Below, piece after piece: positions 12,286 through 25,300 of a stretch of 64,000 nt of DNA. Made by a program: the position numbers and the translations under genes. The notes beneath the pieces are model-generated. The model was not told the DNA's origin and did no database searches. It was given only the letters and a program-made list of their open reading frames with translations. Origin of the DNA: Chelonoidis abingdonii (Eukaryota; Chordata; Testudines; Testudinidae); the NCBI RefSeq assembly GCF_003597395.2, contig NC_133774.1:32998221-33062220 (forward strand), written 5' to 3'. Every line of letters begins with the position of its first letter. Within the stretch, counting starts at the first letter, position 1.

Positions 12286-12945
12286 CTCATTCTGATCTGG
12301 TCACTCTCTTCCCAGTCCTCAAATGCAAAGAGGGTGGAAGCCTTCTACAAGTCCTCGGTTATGGGGGAAGAGCCAGTGAATGTAAAGCCAGGGGAGCCAC
12401 CTTGAATGCCAATCTCCCATGTCACAGAAGACACACCAGGTGCTGGGAGGGGTGAGTAGGGCGAGTGGCTAAGTGCACTATTGTCCTCAGCTGGCAGACA
12501 ATCCATTGGGAAAGATTGCCCATTGGCACAAGTTAAAGTAGTCTGTGCCAGGACTGTGATTGGGGCAAAGAATCAGGGAGCTCAAACCTGTCTCTGAATT
12601 TCCTCTCTTTCTCACCACCACCACTTGCGCTCCTTCAGCATTACTCACTCCCCTCATCTACCCCTTCTATCACTCACTTCTTTCAAAATGACCAATTTGT
12701 TACTTTTCTCTCTTCTCTGTTGCTCATGGTCCTCTATCTCCCTCTCTGTCTTTGCTCCTTTTTGCTAAGGCCTTGTCATCTACTTTGAACTCTGCCCTTT
12801 TCACTGTCCTGAACTCCTTCACTCCCTATCCTCCCTGTGCTATCTCTCCTATTGTTTTGGGGCCTAATCCTGCAAACTCTTAGTTACATGAGTAGTCCTT
12901 ATACAAGTGAGCAGTCACACTAACTTTAATGGGACTGTTGGCATA

Positions 12946-13304
12946 TTTAAGGTTTGATATGCATATGATTAGGGTTTTTTATGTTTGGGCCCCATTTTTT
13001 AAAAAGTGTTATGTAAATGTAGTAAAGTAATCATGATGGTAATGAGGAAGATAATAAAAATGAATTAAAATAGAGCTCTGAAAACAGCACTGAATTTGAT
13101 TTCTGAATTCCCTTCAGTCATGAATGAGTTGTACATATTATTTGTTCCAGTTCTGTGCCACTCCCACATAATGTATATTGAAAATGTACTAGATAAGGAC
13201 AGTAGAAAGATTTTTTTTTTGTCTTTTGAAATATTCTGCTCATTAAGAGCCTAGTAAATCTCTAATATGTCTTCTCTTTTACTTACCTTCCTTTAGGAAC
13301 TGAC
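12946..13304. other. EMB 3' flank / probable 3' UTR
   Basis: This is the stretch between the EMB stop codon and the inverted-duplication arm. I do not see an unambiguous AATAAA on the minus strand here. An ATTAAA (plus-strand 'tttaat') occurs near 12923, inside the arm, and the first AATAAA lies near 11208. The 3' end of the transcript is therefore unresolved. Confidence 0.4.
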
Positions 13305-13362
13305 TTAAACTTTTCGGTGCCTGGTGGTGCTATTTTCTACACCATTGCTATCTTCTGATTTA
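13305..13362 (-). CDS. EMB: EMB exon 9: C-terminal tail and stop
   Basis: After the acceptor 'gtttctttcttcag' this exon encodes KSEDSNGVENSTTRHRKV and a TAA at 13307-13305. Human embigin has SDDSNGIENNVPRHRK followed by six more residues. A 'gtaagt' shortly after the stop (near 13285) could be a donor in the 3' UTR, but I do not rely on it. Confidence 0.92.
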
Positions 13363-16300
13363 CTGAAGAAAGAAACAGGTTTAAATCCAAAACCCAAAAT
13401 AAGATTTTAACATGCATAGACTTTACAATAAAAATCATAGTGTTCATCCCAATCCAATGATCTGATTACCTAGCATGCACTAAAAGCATTTTAAATTTTT
13501 CCACTGTGATGTTACTTGAAGGCATGAGAAAAAGGAAAAGAACAAACATGTTTTTTATATAAAATATTATTATAGCAAAATAACCTATTCAGAGACCTTT
13601 ACCAATCAGGTAGTGATTAGCCTAACCATCCAGTGCTTTCTGCATTCAACCCAGTCATTTCCTGAAACCATAAAACCCTTGGAAAGGATTATTACAGTGA
13701 AAAATTGACAGTAATGTTTTTATAATAGGTTGTGCTAGTGATCCTACTACAACAACTCAGTAGTATAAATTCATTTTGTGCTGAAAATCAGGATATAGGG
13801 TGTTGTTCCCAAGGTGAGGTATAATAAAAACACATTTAAAATTACACTTCTATAAACAAAACATAAGAAAGATGCTGATTTTATTATTTTGCAAGTGTTC
13901 AGTATGGTTCATCAGTTCACCAAAACTGATGAAACAGTGTATAGTATGATTCCAAATACCAAAAACTGAGGAACCATACTATACACTGTTTCATCAGTTT
14001 TTGGTATTTTGGGTAAAAAGGACCGAAATGTTAAACTTTTAAATATTCATAACATAGGGCCGGATCCTTCAGTTGTTACTCTGGATAATCAAGAAGGCTT
14101 TTGTCTAGCTACAGGACTGAATCTGCTCAGTGGCTATTTTTCTAAAGGATTTTTAAAATCCCTCGTTCTTTTTTAAGTTGGGAGTGAAATCTGTCCTTAT
14201 GAAGAATGTGAAAGAGGCAGTCCTGGAATCCGGTCCTATCTGTTAAATACATAGTTACACTACAGGCAATGAAAATATATGATTTCCAATGTGCCCAACC
14301 CATTTGGAGGGACCACCTAAGGGCGACAGAGAGTAGTAGCTCCATAGCATTCAATCCTTAGCCTCTCTCTGATGATTGTGCTAAAAAGGGGCACATTAGC
14401 ACCAATTGTTAATGTGGTTTTTGTGTGATGGACACTTGTCCAGTAGGAAAAAGACTAAAACTATCATTTCATTTCATGTAGTCTCCCCTTACAGTGCCTA
14501 CAGCTATTAGATAGTAACTACTGTTGGTCGACTCAGACCTGGGCTAGATTTAACTAGTGTAGACATGAAAAGTTCGGTTGCTCCCATTACTTACTCCTGA
14601 ACCACCCAGTCCCCCTGGCAATACACTTTTTTGATGAGACTATTATTTATGTCACCAACCATAGGGATTCAGGACAGCAACACACATCACAAAAAGTTAG
14701 AATTTGATGGAATGGCTCCAAAGGAAAAATTCCAGGCCATCTGGTACATAACTCTGTGCTTTAAACAGCTACTAATATATAGCTATTTAATTTGATACCA
14801 GAGAGCTTTAGCAATCACACAAACAGTACACACTTTAAAAAGTCCCTAACTGTGTATTTATCCAGTAGGACAGAACTCCAACATACTGTATTTAATAATA
14901 ATGTATTAAATAAAGATCAAATGGCTTAAAAGGAGACTTTGCAGGCTTTCCAGTGAAAATAATGTGCATTTTATATACCATGAGTAAGAACTTATTTTGT
15001 TCTCTTTTTAAAACAGTAAATCCTGGTTTTAGTCAGATTGTTTGTGATGAAAGTACGGCAATGTGAAGACATGGCAAAGTAAGACAGCTACTCAATCATC
15101 GACATAAGACATACCCACTGTATCCCAAAACACTTTCCAGCATAATAAACATAATTACAGAATTAAATAAATAACAGCAGTGCTAAAGAGGAACTAAGAG
15201 AGATAATCAAGAGAGAAAATACTATATTTTTAGCTGGCTTTGGAAATGAGCGGGAGCGGGATAGCAGGAGGCTACTCCAGATGGTAGGAGTAGTAGAATA
15301 AAAGGCACTTGCATCAGCGGTGTGGACATCATACAGAAGGAAAAAGAGGAGACCAAGCTCTTGATGAATGGAAGGAGCGAGGAGGGGAGTAGAGAAAAAT
15401 AAAGTTCATGAGAGCCTAGAGCAACTCCATGGAAAGAAGGGTACTTCTGAACAGGATCTTTAAATGAATGGGAAGCCAGTGGAGGAGTATAGGGGGGAGT
15501 GATTGTGCTTTGTAAGGTAACTATACTTGATTTCAATAAATTAGAACATTAATCCTGGTATAAGCATGGATATCAAAGAAGGCTAAAGTTTGTCTTTACT
15601 GTGCATCCAGAGTTCCATAAGCCTCTGTGGGGAAGGAATTCACCCATAAGCTACAGAGCAGCAGCAGAGCTGCCTCCTACCTACTTCTTCAGCCACAGTG
15701 TTGCAGTACTTCTTGTGGCTGGTGTACTCTGCTACACCACATGGATGGGAAAATGGCTAGTGCATTGAACTAGCTTCATATCTACAGCTCCTGCCCAGGA
15801 CCTTCCCCAAAAATCCACTACCATGGTGGCATGGTGATCCTAACTCCCAATAAAAGCTCCCCAAATTATCACCACCCCATCTACCCACCATATAACCTAC
15901 CCACACCAGTTCTACTGTATGAAGGGTCTTTCATGTACTATATATAGAAGAGGAAGCCCTCTGTGCCCCATAATGCAGACTAAACTAGAAACACAGCACA
16001 AATGAATGGGTGGAAACATTCTGGAAGTGTTTTCTATCTGAGAGTTATCTCCCTCATCCTGAGTAAGTTATGGTCTTTGATGGGAACAGTATCAGGCCAT
16101 TCTACCAGTTCGATTCTGTGATAAACAATAAATTAAAACATCCACGGTATTCGTACTTATACCTTACAATGTCATATGTTAAGAGCAGTGTATTGACTCT
16201 TGACTCTGAGGTACCTAGTGTCAAAGCTGTTTAATATTCCATTAAATGTTAGTACAGTCTAAGTACTGTAAAAATAATAGTCACTACTTACAGTTGCTCA

Positions 16301-19300
16301 ATTTGTTCAAATTCTTTTTCATCTTCTGTGGGACAAAGAAAACTGTATGGTTATTATATTGTGTGTTTACTGTTAAGAAGTTATTTGACACTGAAAACCA
16401 TTTCACTTCATTTTATAATGAATTAATTGTCTAACATATAAAAGAATCAGTAAAACAGTAAACAAGGAAATTTTGTACTAATCGGCATACAGAATATACA
16501 TCTGAAGTACAATTTTACTATGCTCCCTTTTATTCAAAACACCTTTCTGCAGCCTGTCTAAGATTAAGCTGTTGTATTTCCCACAAACTTCTCATTTTAG
16601 GAAAGTTTGGGGACTCTCCAACAGTTTATAAAACTGAGCACTGAGCTTTTTCTCTGTAGAGAAATGACATTTAACTTACATCCCATCAGTTGTCCTGAAC
16701 ACATGGTAGTTTGAGTCACATATACGTGCTTTTAACATTTCAGACCCTTGGGATAAATTCAGCTCTCAGGTTACGCACTGGCAAATGCCTGAAAAGCCAC
16801 CACTAAACTCTGGCATGCAACTTTAGCATCCTCTTCCAAAATTCACTGAGATCACACTCTACAGGTCTGTCTCAGCTCATATCACAAAATGGATATTTGA
16901 AAGGGATATTTGGGCTCAGGAGCCACGATCAATTCATTTTGTTTTAATACACTGCTACCCTCCCCCTCTCCACTATGATATTCTTGACATGAGTAATCTC
17001 CATCAGTGCCCGTGAGGGTTTGTGCACACACTGTTCTGGGAGCATTTAAAATCAATCCTTGAAGTCCTTATCTGCTAATTTTACTTGTGTGAGTAAGGTT
17101 GGATTAGACCCTACATAGGCACCTGTGTCCCTTTTAAAAGCATTTAGCACATGAATTTTACCCTAAATATTAGGAAATTAAAACTTAAATAATGATTAAT
17201 ACTCAAAAGAAGATATTTTCATTTAGAGAAAAATATATAGACAACTATCATGGAGAATTAGGAGGCACATTTTGTCCTTGACTATAATTTAAATTGAAAC
17301 GGTGAGTAGAGTATGCCACTATATCTAACATATTATAGTAGTAAAAAGTGCGAAGTGTTATTTAAAAAAACAAAGAGATCGTACCTGCATGCATCTGTTT
17401 CTTTTTGGAGTACATCTCATACAGGAAAATAATAGCTACTAAAATAATTACTTCAGCAGCTATTACAAGAAATGGTTTGAGTGGTGTCATATAGGTGAGA
17501 ACTTTAAGAGATACTTTTCCTTTGCTCTCTCCTAGTTTAAATACAGCTTGGCACCAGTATGATCTATCATCTTTCTCTGAGATCTTCAGAATCTTGAGTT
17601 TCGTTATGTTGGCATATTTTTCATCGACTATATACTTATCTGGCATCAAAGAATCATTAACAGCAACCTAACATAAAAAGATATTTAGAAATTATATGAT
17701 TGCAATGTCAAAAATCCTTTATACTTTGAATGTGGAAAATCTCTGTATTTACAACAGTTAACAATAGTTATAACATTAAATGGTGTTGCATATGTAGCAC
17801 ATTTTATCAAAATGTATCCATTCCAAATGTTTTATCCAAGTAAATACACTTTACATAGTAAAAGGAATGGGGCAAGGGATAGAGTGAACTCCACTGCACT
17901 GGAACTGGGAGCTGCTGCAGGGCAGGAAATACAGAGAAAAGAACAGAGGAGACTCACAAAGACAAGGGAGAGAGAGAAATGGAGAAAGAAGGATGGGGAA
18001 GGATGAGAAACAAAGGGGAACTAACAGTGGTGGGCTTCACAGTGTATGATCAATTCAAGAAAAGGCACTCAATCATAGTATGTGAACATTTAGTTCCTGC
18101 ATAAAGACCATATGCTCCTCTAGATATCTGTGCAAATCATAAAGTGATACCAGTGGGCATTTCACTTGGCACTGTGTGGCACGTATAGGCCTGAATTTAT
18201 ATCTCAGCTCACATATCATAATTAAACAAAGAATTCTTCCCTTTCTTCCAAGATAAGTTTGACATCCCTGCTTTACAGACTAATTACAAGTTATGTCCAC
18301 ATAGCCACAGTACACAACTGTTCAGTTCAATACATAACAGCACAGGTGAAGAAAGAATACCTCATTTAGTTCAAATAAGAGGAATTTTAGCTAGACAACT
18401 CCAAGAAAAACAAAAGTGCTACACATATCAGGGCTTGTCTACACTTAAAATGCTACAGTGGCACAGCTGCGTTGGTGCAGCTCTTCAGTATAGACGTTAC
18501 TCACACGAATGGGAGGGATTCTCCCATTCGCATAGGTAATCCACATTCCTGAGAGGCAGTCTCTAGGTCAATGGAAGAATCCTTCTGTCGACCTAGCACT
18601 GTCTACACTGGGGGTGGACATAGGGGTGTGGACACAGCTCTCCCAGGAGTGTGGACATAGCTATCTATACCAATGTAAATTCCTAGTGTAGACTAGGCTG
18701 AATTGTACCTTCAAAGTCATCAGTGAATTAATTGCTCACTGTGCTGCTAGAGGTGCTCACTTCTAGATGAGATGTAACACCTTGATCACTTAAAAATACC
18801 GTTGTACTTTTGGCAGACCCAGTGCTCATTCCTGATTAAATTCTTATTGGATCATCCTGCCTGGCTAAAATGCCACTGAAGGCAGAATTCAGCCTAGTGA
18901 ATTACCAACACTGATTCTACCGGCATTTGTTTTTTCCCTGGAGATTATTAATCTGGCCCAACTCTGCTTGGTTTATGTGATCTGACAATAATATTGCCTG
19001 AGGTGGTACAGCTGCAGATAAGCTACATATATTCAGGGATAAAACCTGGGAAGCGTTGAATACTTGCCACATCCCTTGAGCCTGATCTTCTGGCACTTGC
19101 TGGACTCTACGGGAGTTTTGCTTTTGACTTCTCTGATGTACGATCAGGCCTATTGACTAAAATAGGAGCTGGAAGTGCTCAGCACCTTCAGGACTTGGTC
19201 TCAGAATATACATTATTTTCCAAATGTGATCAACATTTTTGTTTTGTTTCTATTACTTCAACTTCATTTGTTCCTGTCCTTTGCATTTTCCCACTTACTG

Positions 19301-22300
19301 GCACCGTTTCTTTGATGTTGAAACTTTGGGCCAGATCTTCAGCTGATGTAAATTGGCTTATCTCCACTGAAGTCAGTGGAGCTACACTAGTGTAAATATG
19401 TGAATTCAAGTATTTATAAATAATGGGAACTGGGAGAGTGTGATGGTCACTTACATAACATCTCCAGATTAAAAACTGATCATTCATCAAAGCAAAGAGT
19501 TGGCAAAAATGAAAAATGTAACCAGTCTTAGTTATTGTTAGGGTGAGACTTGGTATAAATGACTAAGGAACATTATAGCTGTAAGGGTTAATGTGGCTGT
19601 ATTGGTCTAGAAATTAGAGCAAGGTTGACATATGGATTTGGGTTCTCATCAAGGCTGTACTTCTAAATTACTGTATACAGTTGGGCAGACCTCTTACCTT
19701 CTTTTGTTTTAGTCATCCCAAATGGATAAAAATCAAGATAACTTATACTGCATTTTAGTTAAGCTTTGTTCAGCAAACAAAGCCTCCTGTCTTTCCTATA
19801 AAGAGTTTTCCAAGCTACTAGTTTCCACTGAAAAATTAAATATCTGCGCTAAACGTACTTTTGTAGTCCTTATTCAGTACCCTAGGCTCCCCTATAATAA
19901 GACGGATGCCGCAGGGGAAGGATGGATGGTGTGGAAATGCAGAAGCAGTGATCTTTCCATGGGGCTGGGACTCTAGAGTTGTGGATAGCTTAGGCAAATA
20001 GGCACAGATGTCTTCCAGGACATCATTCCTCACCCCAGTGGTGATACAGCAGCATAAGATAATGATTTTACTCTCGGCATTACCTTGTGCTTCCTTCCCC
20101 TGTGTTGCAAAAAATCTGAGAGATTCTTTTAGATAGCAACAAGGTGAGAGACCATCTCTACATGGGTTCTGAAGAGGAGTCATTTTGCATGAACAAAAAG
20201 GTAACACAGGTTATATTGTGGAGACACTGGGAATACTGTGAAGCCATTGGACTCCATACAAAACGCCTGCCCTCCAGACTCATGAGGATTAAGAGAGATG
20301 GCTAACTAGGTCCCACAACAGGATGATTAGGAGGAAATTGTTAGTTGAATTGTGAGCTAATACATATTTTTCCCTATGGAGGACAGTATGTATGTTGATT
20401 CTTATTCAGAAAAAGCTCCCACAGGAATCAACAAAAGTTTTGACTGAATGCGGATAAAGTGAACACCTCAGGGTTGGGCCCACCCATCTGATTTGTTTTG
20501 AGTCCATTAAATTGTAATCATATGGTGCAGGTCCTCGGTAAAGATATCTATGATGACCTATACTGATAGATTATAGTTTTATCACGTGGGTGAATTCATA
20601 TCAACTCTATCTAAAGAATAAGGTAGGATTTGTGAAAGCTACTGTAGGTCTATGAAGCATGAATTAATTATACTCTGCAAAAGAACAATGTGCTTGCAAT
20701 CAGTTGTTTCACTGTTTTGCGTGACCAGTGAAGGGAAATCTTACCTGGTCACTTCCATTACCCATGTACCAGATCCAGTTGATGGGAATATATTTGAGAC
20801 TTTTACATACCAGGACAACAGAATCTCCTACATAGCTGACTACGTGATGCTCTTTTCCTTCAATCTGAGGTACTAAGAATAAATAGAGAAAATTTACTAT
20901 GTTAGCTCTAAGTGTTTTAACTGAAATATTTATAAAATTAAGGCTTTTAATTTTTAAGAATGTATTAGTAGCAAGTCCATTCTCTTTTCATATCCTCAAT
21001 TAATTTGCAAACTGTTGTATAGCATATGGCTTCTAATATGTGAACTATGTAAAGGTTACTTCTGGCCGGTGTTCCACATACAGAATTTTCATTGATATCT
21101 ATGGGAATTCTGCTTGCAGAGCAGTTGTAGGATTTGACATCAGTGAAGTAGCTATCAAAAAGTAACTTTTAAAAGCTAAAGTATTAACTGACTTGTGGTA
21201 TTTCCACCCTCCCACCCCCATACCCAGCTGTGAGCAATCCATGATTCAGATTCTGCTACAATCTATACGAATACATAAGTTAAGCATAAAAATCCATTCA
21301 ATTTCCAGAACTGCAAGACATCTTTTCAGACTATAATAATATAAAATAATAGTATTTGGTCAGTTTTGTGTGCTGAGAAATATTGCTGCAGAACAGTTTT
21401 CACTTCGTCCTGATTGAAAAAAATGCAGGGGTGATGGAAATGTCATACTTTCAAACACTGACTACTAGGTGTAGATGCCAAGTGAAGTGCCAGTCCAATC
21501 CTGCAAGATACAGTATTGGGCCACAACAAACAACGTATAAGACATTAATTTGAAATTACTTATGCTGTAATTTTATCATCATTCTAGATGACCTAAAGCC
21601 TTCCCAGAAGCCCAGATCCTCTGTTGAACATATTGCTGCACCCCACTGATATCATTAGAGCTGAGGAAATAAACCATAACAGATAATTTATCTGATGAAT
21701 GTCACTTCTTTTTTTCTGTTCTTGGAATCTCTACTAGCAGATCATGATTTTCTCAAATGTATTTTTATTTTTTACATTTCACTCACTTTGTCTTGCTATT
21801 TGGAATATGAGACGATGTGTTTAGTGATGCTAGGTCATCACACAAGACATAGCAGGCCAGATCCATGCCTTCAATGGAGCTATGATCATTTGTACCAGCT
21901 GAAGATTTGCCTCAAGTAATTTTTTTTCTCTTCTTTAATAGGATAAGTGTAAATTCTACACATTTTCTGTTGTGAATTTAAATAAATAAATTGAATATTC
22001 ATTTTCTGTGAGTATACAAGCTTGCCGTCTTCAAATTCACTTTCCAGGAGCATTCATGCTAGTAAACTGTGATTGCTTGCATACTCTCTGATTGCAGAAA
22101 AGTGTGCAAATGTGACTGAAGAGAATTCATAAAAAATTCAGGTGAATATTCAAGAACATTTCTCACTACGTGCTCAACTCTAGATGAGCCTTACTACTAG
22201 AAGCTTAGTTGTTACACACATTACAAATGTACATCAATCTAGCTGTCACTGTGTACCATCATTCCACATTTTACTCATTATATCTTTAAAAAGGGGCTTT

Positions 22301-25300
22301 AAAGTCAGAGTAACTTTAATCATTAGCCCGTTTTAGTAAAGAGGGACAGTATCAGTAAAAAACTGTTGCCAATCCTATGTAATTTGGGGGAAAAGGGCAA
22401 AAACAAAACAAAACAAAACAAAAAGGTCAGAGAAGCAAAGGAACTGTCACAAATAATAAAGAAGGCAAATTTGAGTAAAAAAAATCTGAAAACCCTTTTA
22501 TTCTTCCAGAGGATTTTTACTGAAGGAAAAAAGATTTTAGCATGCAATGGCAGAATATGGTCATAGCTATTACAAGTACAGCTGCCACTGGCAGTTTATG
22601 TGACTAACACTATACATCAGGGAAGCCATACGCATAATTCACACAGGGAAGGGAGTATGGAGTCTTCGCCCTGGCTTTTGCATGGTCTTCTTAAAGGCCA
22701 CACAGAATTACAGCTCAGGGAAATGCAGTGACTGTTACCAAATTGCTCCACCTTAGCAGCACCTTGGAGATAGAAGGGGTGATGAGTAGGCAATGACTTT
22801 GCCCACCTCTACTTGCACTAGGGTTAGAATGCTGCATTGCTTAAAATCCTAGATTGCTCCCTTTCCTGAGTAACTGGGGAACCACCATATAGCCCTAAAT
22901 AAGGATGAACAGTTACAACTGAAAAATAAACCTCTCCTTTTAAGCAAGAGCAGGATTTAAACTGAGGCCTGGATGAGAACCCGCTAACCAACAGCCCCAA
23001 GTTACCACCAGTGGCAGATATAAGATAGCTCCTCCTTGTGACCCACAATCCGCAGAGGTAGAACCACACAGGACATTTCATCTTGCGTGATCTGACTGAC
23101 AGTGGTCTTAGCGATCCCTGATTGGCTCTTTGATCCTACATAAGCCTACAGGGTGTACCAAGAAATGTTCAAATTACAGTGTGGCTGTCATAACTGCCCT
23201 GCTGCTGAACTCCCAGTAGTGACCATGGCTCTGACTTGTACTCTTGACTCCAGATTGAGCCCTGGAATCCCAACACAGACCTCAATACCTGGTACTGATC
23301 CTTGTCCTGATTCCTGAGTCTGGCTCTGATCCTTGACTGACTCCTCACTCTGACCCTGGCTTGACCTTTAGCTTCACTCTTGATCCCAATACTGGCTCTG
23401 ACACCTAGCTTCAGTTCCTGGATCCCAAGCTCCCGAAACTAGTCCTGCCTATGTTTGCCCAGGATCCTGATGCTCCTATATCTTCTTGCTTATTGTACAT
23501 ATTTATATGTGTTGTGTGGACATTTAATATTAATGAATACATTAGAGCACGCTGTGTGTGTTAGCTCCTATGCCCTCTATAATCTCTTTCTATAAGCTTC
23601 TCTTACATTCAGGTTGTTTCTTGTAGGCACCATGGGTGAAATGGCTCCAGTAAAATCAATGGAAGTTTTGTCATTGACTTCACTGGGGCCAGGATTTCAC
23701 CCCAGGTCTTTTTCACAGAATTCTTGCATTCAAGCTTAAGTGCTGTTAGTACTAAATTCATCCCTTGTTTGTAATTATGGAGTTAATTATAGTCATGTTG
23801 ACTTTAAACCACAGTGGTTAGCAATCAGATGTACTAGCATATCAGTCATTGCTTATGACTTGGAAATTATTCTCACCACATTAGCAACTGGAAGATTCAG
23901 ATCTCACTTTTTCCCCATTTCCCGCACACTGACATCAATCTGAGAGAATGTCAAGTCAGCAGCTTGTATCGCATCAAAAAATGGCAGCTCTTGACCATTC
24001 TGAAGCAATTCTCCCATCTTATGGTGGTAAATCAACCAGTCCCTATCACGTTTTGTCAGAGGTGACTTCTCTGATTAACTTTTGCAGCAGCTATTTTATA
24101 CTTTTAAAAGAATCAGAGTTCCTTTGGCCTATTTAAAATACACACTAGAACAGGCACTGAGCTAAATCTTATTCTGATGCTTGTAAGGAAAAAATATATT
24201 GCCATTTCAGATGATGAAAGAGAGTTTGAATAAAACACTATACTTCTTTCTTTTTTATCAACCCAGAAGTAATTGCACTGTAGCAATCTTTCTCTCTAGT
24301 GGTTGGAGGTTTGAAAGCAGATGTCATGCTTCTATGAAAAGATTGCAGTGTAAGGGATAAAGTTTCATCTTTTTTCAGCGTGGCCAGGTCCTAGCTGATG
24401 TAAATTAGCAGAGTTCCACTGACTTCCATGGAGCTGTGCTGGTTTCTGGTCCAACTGAGTGCAAGTTCTGTATGGTTTATTTTTTTTATTTTAAAGAATG
24501 TCTCCAAGCAGAGTTCTATCCAGTACTGCAAACTGGCTCCACTGGTTTTCTCAACAAACCAGTGAGTGCTAAATGCTTTGTTTGCTTGCTTACTTTTTGG
24601 TTTTGGGTGGTGAAGGGAGCTTATCATTGCTCCTCAAGAGCACTTTACATTTCCTTATCTGAGCAACTCTTTTCATTTTAATTGCTCCAAAAGTTGGCAA
24701 GGGGCAGAATGTCTTTTGGATTAAATTTCACAAAATTTTACAGTCCTTTCATTTTACCTGTTTCTCAGTCAACTGAATTTCATCTGCCAGTATTTAACGT
24801 ACATCCTAAAATTTCTAACATGTTCCAAAATTCATATATTTAATGGACACACTAATGTGGTCTACAGTAATTCCTCGCTTAACGTTGTAGTTATGTTCCT
24901 GAAAAATGTGACTTTAAGCGAAATGATGTTAAGCAAATCCAATTTCCCCAAAAGAATTAATGTAAATAGTGGGGGTTAGGTTCCAGGGAAATTTTTTTCA
25001 CCAGACAAAAAAATATATTACATATACACTTATACTCTCTCTGTGTGTATATATATATATACACACACACTGTATAAGTTTTAAACAAACAATTTAAAAC
25101 TGTACACAGCAATGATGATTGTGTAGGTTGGTTGAGGTGGTGGAGTCAGAGGGTGGGATATTTCCCAGGGAATGCCTTCCTGCTAAATGGTGAACTAGCA
25201 CTCAGCTGAGCTCTCAAGAGTTAACACATTGTTGTTAATGTAGCCTCACGCTCTACAAGGCAGCACAAATGGAGGGAGTGGAGACAGCATGGAAGACAGA

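Larger units (their letters stand above)
7665..12945. repeat. Right arm of large inverted duplication
   Basis: This arm mirrors 1647-6612 (checkpoints are given there). It contains a CR1 remnant, a TIR transposon and otherwise unrecognised AT-rich DNA. It looks less decayed than the left arm: its CR1 reading frame is open for 88 codons. Its outer edge, near 12945, lies about 360 bases beyond the EMB stop codon on the 3' side, so it may include EMB 3' flank or 3' UTR. Confidence 0.9.
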
